In this document: one piece after another, positions 1 through 6,239 of the stretch | How positions within the stretch are numbered: position 1 is the stretch's first letter | How the letters are laid out: every line of letters starts with the position of its first letter | NCBI GenBank assembly: GCA_036524155.1 | Contig: DATDCV010000663.1 | Location: 1 to 11,839, forward strand | DNA: 11,839 nt | DNA from: DATDCV01 sp036524155 | GTDB taxonomy: Bacteria > Verrucomicrobiota > Verrucomicrobiia > Limisphaerales > UBA8199 | Direction: 5' to 3' | Position numbers and translations under genes: made by a program | Notes under the pieces: generated by a model | The model's input: only the letters and a program-made list of their open reading frames with translations | What the model was told of the DNA's origin: nothing | Database searches by the model: none

Positions 1-2582
1 GGCCCGCCGACCGCCAGTTCCCATAGGCGGCCCGTGCCGTCCACACTCACCGTGAGCAGTTGATGGCCGTTGGGACTAAACGCGGCCTGCTTCACTTCCC
101 CCTGGTGAGGCAGAGAGGGTGTGAGCGGCTGACCAGTCTTCGCGTCCCACACGCGGGCGGTGTGGTCGCCCGAAGCGGTCACCAGCGCGAGTCCGTCGGG
201 GCTAAACTCAGCATGGTAAACCTCGCTGTCGTGTTGAACGGGAGGCGTCCGCGGCGTCCCGGTCTGGGCATCCCACACCCGGGCCGTCTTATCCGCACTC
301 GCCGTCACGACCAACCGTCCGTCTGGGCTGAACGCGGCTCGGTTCACCCCGGCGTCGTGCGGCAGGGTGGCCAGCTCATTCCGTTGTTTAGCATCCCAAA
401 GCTTGGCCGTCATTTCCATGCTTGCAGTGACCCACTTGCTGCCGTCCGGACTCCACTGCACTCCAGCCAGTTGGTGACTCGAGTGTGGTATGGTGTGCAA
501 GCTGGTCCCCAGTGCAGTGTCCCAGACGCACAACCGACCATCGCCCGACACGGTCACCAGCCGGGTTCCGTCCGGACTGAAGTCCACGCCACCAACTGTG
601 AAGAGGTGTGTCAATGGCCCGGTCACAGCGCGCCCGCTCTGCGCGTCCCAGACGCGCGCCGCATGGTCGCGGCTCGCCGTGGCCAGGAGCGTCCCGTCCC
701 GACTGAACGCAAGCGCATCCACCGAGTTGCTGTGAGAGAGCGGCGGGGTGACGGGCTCGCCGCTCTTCGCATCCCAAAGCCGGGCAGTCCCATCAACGCT
801 GGCCGTTGCGATCCTGCGCCCGTCCGGACTGAACCGAAGTTGATTGATGCCACCGCCGTGCACCATCGGCCGTCCCACTGGTTGACCGGTTTCCACGTCC
901 CAGACCTGGGCCTGTCCCGAGGCGGCATTGCCGATCGCCGTGCCGGTAGCCGCGCGCCGGGAATCGGGGCTGAATGCCGCGCAGCTCACGGGCGCTTCAT
1001 GGAACCAGATTTGAGACAACTTCGGACACTGCTGCAGAACCATGCCCAACCGCCGCCGTTGGGCATCTTCTCCTTCGGCTCTGCCTTGTTCTAAACGCAG
1101 CGCCTCGACCAACCACGGCAGTGCAGCGAAGCTCTGGCTTTCATTCAGCAGCCGAGCCCCGCTGGCAACATTGAGCTGGACCAGTCCCTGTCGGCTCTCC
1201 TCGGTCTTGGTTTCGGCAATTCGGCGTTGCCCCACCTCGTTCGCCTGGGCGGCCTCCGCTACCCCTCGCAAGCGCCGCTGCTCCCGCTCCGCCCGAGTGG
1301 CCCGCACCGCCTGCCAGGTACTCACGAGAACACCGAGGACGAGGACTGCCACGACCGCCGAACCTGCCGTCACCATCAGCTTGTTTCGCCGCACGAACTT
1401 CTGCACCCGATAGAGCGTGGCCGGCGGACAGGCGGTCACCGGTTCGTGCTTCAAGTGCCTCTCGATGTCCTGCGCCAGCCCGTTCGCCGTCTCATACCGC
1501 CGGGCTCGATCCTTCTCCAGGCATTTCATCACGATCCAGTCCAGATCACCCCGCAACAGATAAATCAGCTTGGGTGGTTCGGCACGCCGATGCTTGGCCC
1601 TCGTCGTCAATTCCCCTCCCCCCATCGTCCCCAGCCGCGTCGACGGCCGGGCAGGTTCCTGCTCGCGGATGATCCGCCGCATCTCGTCCAGCCCAGCCGC
1701 CATCAGCGCCTTCGCGTCAAACGGCGTCTTGCTCGTGAGCAACTCGTAAAGCAGCACTCCCAACGCGTAGATGTCACTACGCGTGTCGATGTTCAACCCG
1801 TTCAGCTCTGCTTGTTCCGGGCTCATGTAGGCGGGGGTGCCGACGAACTGTTCGAAGGCGGTGAAGAGCGTCTTGTCGGTCAGCCGTTGTTCGGTGGCCT
1901 TGGCAATGCCGAAGTCGATCACTTTCGGCACGGGCACCTCATCATGAAGGGTGACCAGGATGTTGGACGGTTTAATGTCCCGGTGGATGATCCCCTTCTG
2001 GTGGGCGTGCTGGATGGCATGGCAGACCTGGATGAACAGGTCCAGCCGCTCCCGTGTGGAAAGGCTGTTCTGGTCACAGTAGTCGGTGATCCGTACACCC
2101 CGGACCAGTTCCATCACGAAATACGGCCGGCCCGTCTCGGTCGCACCCGCGTCCAGGACCTTGGCGATGTTGGGATGATCCATCAGGGCCAGCGCCTGGC
2201 GTTCAACCTCAAACCGGCCGATGACCTGCTTGGTGTCCATGCCCAGCTTGATGACTTTGAGGGCCACCCGGCGTCGGACGGGTTCCTCCTGTTCGGCCAT
2301 GTAGACGACGCCGCAACCCCCTTCGCCGATCTGCTGGAGCAGCTTGTAGCGCCCGATCCGGTCGTCGGGTTTCTCAGTCAGTGGACTCTGGGCACTGATG
2401 GTTCGGGGGTCCGTCGGCAAGAAAGCTTCCGCATCCCCTGCTGCCTCGAGCAATTCCTCCACCTGGCGGCGCAACGTGGCATCCCCCCCGCAGGCGCTCG
2501 CCAGAAAAACCTCACGCTCTTCGAGCTTGAACTTCAGAGCTGCGTCAAACAGCGCTTCCGCTTTGTCGTGGTCCACACTCAC
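1..2582 (-). CDS. Membrane serine/threonine protein kinase with C-terminal WD40 propeller (3' end outside window)
   Basis: The frame is open from a GTG at 2582 to the window edge (860 codons, no stop), so the C-terminus is missing. Residues 76-340 are a complete Hanks-type kinase: glycine loop GEGGCG (86-91), lysine K109 in VALKVIK, catalytic loop HRDIKPSN (200-207), DFG (223-225) and the GTPAYMSPEQ activation segment. A single membrane helix lies at about 402-424, followed by a charged helical stretch (425-480). From about residue 528, at least eight WD40 blades of about 42 residues (FSPDG...VWD pattern) run to the edge; by topology they would be extracytoplasmic. The start is set by an in-frame TAG seven codons upstream and the absence of ATG before the kinase domain; GTG at 2576 is an alternative. 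The gene lies 80 bp behind an ECF sigma gene. The kinase and WD40 calls are seen directly; control of the sigma factor is inferred. Confidence 0.93.
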   Translation of the reverse strand, partial: MSVDHDKAEALFDAALKFKLEEREVFLASACGGDATLRRQVEELLEAAGDAEAFLPTDPRTISAQSPLTEKPDDRIGRYKLLQQIGEGGCGVVYMAEQEEPVRRRVALKVIKLGMDTKQVIGRFEVERQALALMDHPNIAKVLDAGATETGRPYFVMELVRGVRITDYCDQNSLSTRERLDLFIQVCHAIQHAHQKGIIHRDIKPSNILVTLHDEVPVPKVIDFGIAKATEQRLTDKTLFTAFEQFVGTPAYMSPEQAELNGLNIDTRSDIYALGVLLYELLTSKTPFDAKALMAAGLDEMRRIIREQEPARPSTRLGTMGGGELTTRAKHRRAEPPKLIYLLRGDLDWIVMKCLEKDRARRYETANGLAQDIERHLKHEPVTACPPATLYRVQKFVRRNKLMVTAGSAVVAVLVLGVLVSTWQAVRATRAEREQRRLRGVAEAAQANEVGQRRIAETKTEESRQGLVQLNVASGARLLNESQSFAALPWLVEALRLEQGRAEGEDAQRRRLGMVLQQCPKLSQIWFHEAPVSCAAFSPDSRRAATGTAIGNAASGQAQVWDVETGQPVGRPMVHGGGINQLRFSPDGRRIATASVDGTARLWDAKSGEPVTPPLSHSNSVDALAFSRDGTLLATASRDHAARVWDAQSGRAVTGPLTHLFTVGGVDFSPDGTRLVTVSGDGRLCVWDTALGTSLHTIPHSSHQLAGVQWSPDGSKWVTASMEMTAKLWDAKQRNELATLPHDAGVNRAAFSPDGRLVVTASADKTARVWDAQTGTPRTPPVQHDSEVYHAEFSPDGLALVTASGDHTARVWDAKTGQPLTPSLPHQGEVKQAAFSPNGHQLLTVSVDGTGRLWELAVGG

Positions 2583-2662
2583 TGCACGAATTTTCGTTTC
2601 CTATCTACAGTGGCGTCGCGGGGGCTCCAATCGTCTCACCCCAGACTGACTTTTTCAGGCGG

Positions 2663-3220
2663 TCACAGGCCCCGCTTCAACTCCGCGAGCAGCCAGGCCC
2701 GCGCATAGTTCCAGTGCCGGTTGGCGGTGGCTACGGAGATACCCAGAGCCTCTGCCGCTATGGGGATGGAAAGACCCGTGAAAAACCGGAGCTTGACCAC
2801 GGCGGCCTTCTCGGGAGCCTCGGCCGCCAGTCGCTCCAGCGCTTCGTCCACCCGGACCAGGAGATCGTCGTCGGTGGTGAGCGCGACATCGACCTGAGCC
2901 AAATCGACGCGTTTCAGGCCGTGCCCATGGCGCTCCCGCTGGCGCCTGCGGGCGCGGTCGATCAGGATGCGCCGCATCGCCTCGGCCGCAGCCCCGAAGA
3001 AGTGGCCACGGCCCTTCCAGTGCTGATGATCCGAGCCGACCAGCTTGAGCCAGGCTTCATGGACCAGTGCCGTCGGTTGCAGAGTCTGCCCGGGCCCTTC
3101 ATTGGCCATCTTCGCCTTGGCCAGCTTGCGCAGTTCCTCGTAAACAAGCGGTAGTAGCTCCTCAGCGGCTTTGGCTTCGCCCTGATGCACGCGGTCCAGA
3201 ATGCGCGTGACGTCGCTCAT
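2663..3220 (-). CDS. ECF-type RNA polymerase sigma factor (Sig-70_X6 / TIGR02999-like)
   Basis: The 185-residue product has the two-domain ECF layout. Region 2 contains LQPTALVHEAWLKLV (about 47-61) and HFFGAAAEAMRRILIDRARR (about 73-92), signatures of the Sigma70_ECF/TIGR02999 family common in Verrucomicrobiota, Planctomycetota and Acidobacteriota. Region 4 (about 135-180) is a helix-turn-helix with LRFFTGLSIPIAAEALGIS. The ATG at 3220 is preferred because it puts MSDVTRIL at the usual N-terminus; an in-frame GTG/ATG seven codons upstream would add non-conserved residues. The gene directs RNA polymerase to an unknown regulon. It is followed after 80 bp by a membrane serine/threonine kinase in the same direction, with no anti-sigma gene between. 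Sigma factors of this kind next to Hanks kinases are known to be controlled by phosphorylation in some cases (EcfP/PknT of Vibrio); that this applies here is inferred. Confidence 0.93.
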   Translation of the reverse strand: MSDVTRILDRVHQGEAKAAEELLPLVYEELRKLAKAKMANEGPGQTLQPTALVHEAWLKLVGSDHQHWKGRGHFFGAAAEAMRRILIDRARRRQRERHGHGLKRVDLAQVDVALTTDDDLLVRVDEALERLAAEAPEKAAVVKLRFFTGLSIPIAAEALGISVATANRHWNYARAWLLAELKRGL

Positions 3221-3485
3221 GGACCCAGTGTAAACGACCATGCCCAGATGTCGATTCCCGAGGGAAGCTGGTGATCTGAGCGTTCAAGCCGTCGCGGGGA
3301 AGCGGTGTGGCTGCTGCTGTCGTGCGCCGTGTCCTCAGCCGGGTTCTGCCTCCGCAGCAACATTCTGCGCCAAGAGCGACCTCTTAATGCTCAGCCGATG
3401 TGAGACCGGAAGCCTCGGTGCCGTCTCTCATGCCGCCATTCGCCTCCCCGGCTGAACCGTTGAGCGGGTCCTGAGTGTCTCTAGT
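3221..3485. other. Non-coding stretch between sigma factor gene and transposon remnant
   Basis: No credible gene is seen on either strand. The stretch contains short hairpins: AAGAG/CTCTT with a 4-base loop at 3372-3385, and GAGAC/GTCTC around 3402-3427. It may be flanking DNA exposed by the deletion that removed the insertion-sequence end, or a dispersed repeat. It should also contain the sigma factor promoter, but no convincing -35/-10 pair could be identified. Confidence 0.4.
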
Positions 3486-4196
3486 TCACGGGTCACGGAG
3501 GGAGTGCCTTTTACGCCGCGCCAACTCGCAGACGCATCTATCAACCCCGCAAACATCAAACTCAATCCCGACCGCCAGATGCAAAAGCACCTTCTTGCCG
3601 TCCTCGCGAATCCCATAGGCGCACAGCACCGCCACCGCTTTCTCATCTTCCGGCCGCAATCGGAGGTAAATCCCATCGCAAAACAGATAGAGGATCTTGT
3701 GTTCGGTCAGATCCCGGTTCTGCCACCGCTCGAAGTCCTTCTTCAGTTGCCCGCACAACGTGCTGACCGTGCTCTTGCTCACCCCCTCCACCTCCAAAGT
3801 GTCGTTGAGGGCGGCTTCAATGTCCCGCGTGGACACTCCCTTGACATAGAGTTGTGGGATCAAGGCTGCGAGCTTATCACTTCGCCGAACCAGCGCTCGG
3901 AGCCAAACGCCGTCAAAGGCTTCGATCGTGTCGCGCACTTGGGGCATTTTCAGATGCAGGGGTCCTTCGGCAGTCTGGACCTGCTTGTCCTCGTAGCCGT
4001 TGCGATAGCCCTGGAGAACCCCTTCCCCGCTCCGTTGGTAGTGGTCGCGCCCCAGGAACTCAGTCACTTCGAGTTCGACGGCTTTCTGGAGCATGAGTTG
4101 GGCGCCCAGGCGGATGGATTCAGAGAGCGGAGTCTTTCGGGTAGACGGGCTGAGGAACTGTTCTTCGAGGGTTTGGCTGGGAAGTTGGCGTTTCAT
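3486..4196 (-). pseudogene. Truncated IS256 (mutator)-type transposase
   Basis: Residues 1-210 match the N-terminal and early catalytic part of IS256-family transposases: GRDHYQRSGEGVLQGYRNGY (50-69), PQLYVKGVSTRDIEAAL (114-130), and the first catalytic aspartate in LFCDGIYLRL (D174), then REDGKKVLLHLAVG. Homology ends abruptly at residue 210 (about position 3566). The last 26 residues are unrelated and read into flanking DNA before a TGA at 3486. Full-length family members are about 400 residues, so the second catalytic aspartate, the glutamate and the C-terminus are missing and the protein cannot be an active transposase. The start ATG at 4196 matches the usual N-terminus. It sits directly downstream of an IS4-type fragment. 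Confidence 0.85.
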
Positions 4197-4262
4197 GTTT
4201 GTCTTTCGCTTTCTGTTTTACCGGCGCGGTTGGAGTCTGCAACCGGTTGGTTTTTACACGAA
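3567..4262 (-). mobile_element. IS256-family insertion sequence, 5' part only
   Basis: The element comprises the transposase remnant plus about 65 bp of its leader. Its outer boundary is estimated from a GTGTAAAAACC stretch (minus strand, about 4248-4258), of the sort often seen in IS256-family terminal inverted repeats. The opposite end has been lost, so the partner repeat and target duplication cannot be checked here. The outer boundary is approximate. Confidence 0.55.
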
Positions 4263-4301
4263 GCTTAGGACATCACCCAGGTCTCTCACCCCCCGGCTTC
4301 A

Positions 4302-4590
4302 GACTAACAGACCGTCGTTTTTGCCCAGGCGCTGAGCTTTGCGAAAGTCCACTTTGCGTCGGTGATGAAAGCGAGCCACGACCTCGATGCCCTGTTTGGG
4401 TCAACTGGCCAGTGTGGTGTATTCGCCGTAAGCGCGGTCGCCTGGCAGGATGTCCCCCCTTCTTGAGTTCCTCCCACAATCCCCGCGGCAAGCGCAGATT
4501 ATGGCGATGGACCGTGCCCCAGATGACGTTGAGGATCGCCCCGCTGCATAAGGAGAAGAACACCACAAACTTCATCAAAGGAAAGCCGCA
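4302..4590 (-). pseudogene. IS4-family transposase, internal fragment with frameshift and stop
   Basis: Reading from 4590, the conceptual protein begins CGFPLMKFVVFFSLCSGAI and continues through LRLPRGLWEELKKG. It then needs a one-base correction in the run of six C (plus strand, 4454-4459) to continue as DILPGDRAYGEYTTLAS, an in-frame TGA at 4403-4401, then PKQGIEVVARFHHRRKVDFR and RKAQRLGKNDGLLV. This order of motifs, with the second catalytic aspartate in GDRAYGEY, fits the central part of IS4-type DDE transposases. The N-terminal third and the C-terminus are absent. With a frameshift, a stop and both ends missing, it is a dead fragment. It has replaced the 3' part of an unknown gene and abuts the IS256 remnant. 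Family assignment is from remembered motifs, not a search. Confidence 0.7.
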
Positions 4591-4804
4591 GGCACGAGAA
4601 AGCCTTGCGCAGGTAGCTGCTGGGTTCAGTGAGTGTGTAGGCCCGTTCCGTAACCTCCTGGCCGGCCTTCGCAAAGCCGGCGAGCCCGGAATAGTGCTTT
4701 AGTTGTTCGACGGTCGGGTAACATTCGAGCTCGCACTCGACAGTTTCGGGAAAATAAACCGCCAGGGGCACCCTTGCGCGAATGGTTTCTTTGGAATCTG
4801 TCAT
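4499..4804 (-). CDS. Unknown protein, 3' end replaced by transposon DNA
   Basis: The 101-codon frame starts at ATG 4804. About the first 70 residues (MTDSKETIRARVPLAVYF onward, to about position 4595) look like genuine coding sequence with balanced composition. The remainder is read out of frame through the IS4-type fragment, so the natural C-terminus is lost. No known domain, signal peptide or membrane segment is recognised. No good ribosome binding site precedes the ATG; the frame is open 17 codons further up to a TAA, without another usual start. It lies 65 bp behind the 129-residue membrane protein gene in the same direction. The product is probably non-functional or a relic; the original function is unknown. 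Confidence 0.4.
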   Translation of the reverse strand: MTDSKETIRARVPLAVYFPETVECELECYPTVEQLKHYSGLAGFAKAGQEVTERAYTLTEPSSYLRKAFSCLRLSFDEVCGVLLLMQRGDPQRHLGHGPSP

Positions 4805-4869
4805 ATAGCGATGATCCGCGTCATAGCTGACGTAGACTGTGCCATCGAACGTTTAATCAAAGGGCCTGG

Positions 4870-5259
4870 CTACATTTGTTTCGGTAAGAGGGCCTCCAGC
4901 TTCCGCTCCATCGGGTCCCAATCTGCGCTATTGGTTCGATAAGTGGCGCGATACTTCAACAACTCTCGTGCAAGGTGCTTGGACATTTGGTCATACGGAG
5001 GCGGCTGGTGGTCTTTATACGCGATCTCTGCCGAGTCAAAACAGAACTTCTCCATTTGACGAGTGGCACCCGCAATATCACCTGCCCGCACGCTCTGCAA
5101 CGCGGCAAAAAAGCCACAACTTTGAACTAAGTAGCCACGCTCAATGGCGCTGACTTCGCCAGTGCGGTAACCGCGGTCATAGGCGATTTGATATGTAACC
5201 ACCGAACCAAGGGCACAGGCCACCACTGAAACCAGAATCCAACGAATAGTCTGCTTCAT
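4870..5259 (-). CDS. Small membrane-anchored protein of unknown function
   Basis: The 129-residue product begins with a short basic segment (MKQTIRW) followed by a hydrophobic helix (about residues 8-25, ILVSVVACALGSVV), giving a single N-terminal anchor or uncleaved signal. The rest is soluble and probably helical, including VRAGDIAGATRQMEKFC, a pattern seen in short repeat-like helical proteins. ATG 5259 was chosen because it places the basic residues just before the hydrophobic stretch; a GTG at 5274 would add five residues. Base composition is less GC-rich than the two-component and kinase genes, suggesting a different origin. Neighbours are a possible small membrane peptide upstream and a truncated unknown gene downstream. 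No family is recognised. Confidence 0.7.
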   Translation of the reverse strand: MKQTIRWILVSVVACALGSVVTYQIAYDRGYRTGEVSAIERGYLVQSCGFFAALQSVRAGDIAGATRQMEKFCFDSAEIAYKDHQPPPYDQMSKHLARELLKYRATYRTNSADWDPMERKLEALLPKQM

Positions 5260-5361
5260 CTCTAAAATGGACACCGGAGGTCCGTCATTTTGTGTGAGGC
5301 CTATGGGCCTGACCTACCGCCGCCTGGAGGAGGGGGTGGAGGGCCCCAGGGGTACGCGGAT

Positions 5362-5454
5362 TCAGGGGGCGCCGCGAACCATATTCAGCCCAACGACGAG
5401 TGCGCCCGAGCAGATCAACAGCGCCACTGCCCAAAGAGATCGGTGAAGCTTCAC
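5362..5454 (-). CDS. Possible 30-residue membrane or signal peptide
   Basis: A GTG-started frame encodes a basic N-terminus (KLHR) followed by a hydrophobic core WAVALLICSGALVVGL and ends RGAP at a TGA. This is a typical signal-peptide or small membrane-peptide layout. If one base is removed from the run of five C just before the stop, the frame continues for 20 codons as ESAYPWGPPPPPPGGG to a TAG at 5303-5301, giving a 50-residue secreted or membrane proline/glycine-rich peptide. It lies about 100 bp ahead of the membrane-anchored gene at 5259 and could be co-transcribed with it. It is short enough to be chance, and no homologue is recognised. Confidence 0.35.
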   Translation of the reverse strand: MKLHRSLWAVALLICSGALVVGLNMVRGAP

Positions 5455-5595
5455 GAGGTCTTATTTCTCAACGTTCGCTCTCGCTGGCGCCCAGTCAAGG
5501 GCGTTCGATAAACGACTGACTCAGGGACGGTTAGTGGTGTGGCATCCAGAGTAATCTTTCGTCGCGCCATTCCGGGAAGAGGCCTGCCACCAGCT

Positions 5596-5612
5596 TGCGG
5601 CTTCCGCCCGCA
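5596..5612 (-). terminator. Weak hairpin downstream of the response regulator
   Basis: TGCGG and CCGCA form a 5-bp stem around a 7-base loop, beginning ten bases after the response regulator stop. There is no following U tract, so it is a weak terminator candidate at best. Confidence 0.25.
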
Positions 5613-5621
5613 CCCCGAACC

Positions 5622-6239
5622 TTACGCCGTCACCAGCCCCACTTTCACCGCCGCCTGCACCAGTTCCGCCACCGATTGCATCTGCATCTTGTCCATCACC
5701 CTGCCGCGGTGCACTTTGATGGTTTGTTCGCTCGCGCCCAGCTCGGCGGCGATCTGTTTGTTCAGCAGCCCCCGCAACACCAGCTTCAAGACCTCCATCT
5801 CCCGCGGTGTCAGTGTGCCGAGCCGGCGTTGGATTGCTTCCCGTTCCGCTGCCCCAGCCTGGCGGCTCGCATCCTTCCGCACCGCGTTGCGCATCACCTC
5901 GATCAGATTCCTGTTGTTGAACGGTTTCGTCAGAAAATCCACCGCCCCGGCCTTCATCGCCCGCACGCTTGAAGGGACGTCCCCGTAGCCCGTAATGAAT
6001 ACAATCGGCGTTTGCAGGTTCCGTTTGGCCAGTTCCGCCTGCAAATCCAATCCGCTCAGGCCGGGCATGTGGATGTCCAGGACAATGCACGCCGGGCTTT
6101 CCAGGCTCTCCTGGTCGAGGAACTCGGCCGCCGACGCAAAGGTCCTGCTCCTCAAGCCCGCCGCTTGCGTCAGCCTCGCCAGCGCCTTCCGCATGCCGGC
6201 ATCGTCATCGACCACATACACTGTTCCGGGAGCGCTCAC
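5622..6239 (-). CDS. FixJ-family response regulator (receiver + LuxR-type HTH)
   Basis: The 205-residue product starts at GTG 6239, overlapping the sensor kinase stop codon by four bases (GTGA), which decides the start; a longer frame reading upstream into the kinase gene would only add non-conserved residues. Residues 5-120 are a receiver: acidic triad D11-D13, phosphoacceptor D55 in LDIHMPG, T83 in FITGYGD and K105 in FLTKPF. Residues about 140-200 are a LuxR/FixJ-type DNA-binding domain with LTPREMEVLKLVLRG and KQIAAELGASEQTIKVHRG. On phosphorylation it should bind DNA and change transcription of unknown targets. The tight coupling identifies the upstream FixL-like kinase as its partner. 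Confidence 0.95.
   Translation of the reverse strand: MSAPGTVYVVDDDAGMRKALARLTQAAGLRSRTFASAAEFLDQESLESPACIVLDIHMPGLSGLDLQAELAKRNLQTPIVFITGYGDVPSSVRAMKAGAVDFLTKPFNNRNLIEVMRNAVRKDASRQAGAAEREAIQRRLGTLTPREMEVLKLVLRGLLNKQIAAELGASEQTIKVHRGRVMDKMQMQSVAELVQAAVKVGLVTA

Noticed and set aside
60..1094. 344-codon plus-strand frame
   Set aside because: Antisense to the WD40 repeats; its own repetitive look (recurring VPDAR-like words) is only the reverse reading of the blade repeats.
1227..2708. 493-codon open frame on the plus strand
   Set aside because: It is antisense to the kinase gene, whose minus-strand frame carries all kinase motifs; the plus-strand translation is rich in P, R, H and Q without any domain.
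3504..4268. 254-codon plus-strand frame
   Set aside because: Antisense to the IS256-type transposase remnant, which has clear family motifs on the minus strand.
4661..4681. GCCGGC inverted repeat with a nine-base loop as a terminator
   Set aside because: It lies inside the conserved-looking part of the unknown gene, encodes normal residues and has no T tract.
5455..5540. TTGACT near 5495 as a promoter for the small peptide and membrane protein
   Set aside because: No acceptable -10 element lies 16-18 bases downstream; the nearest AT-rich hexamer is about 26 bases away.
5521..6090. 189-codon minus-strand frame in a second frame of the response regulator gene
   Set aside because: Overlaps the response regulator in another frame; composition is glycine/arginine-rich with no domain, while the regulator frame is complete and motif-rich.
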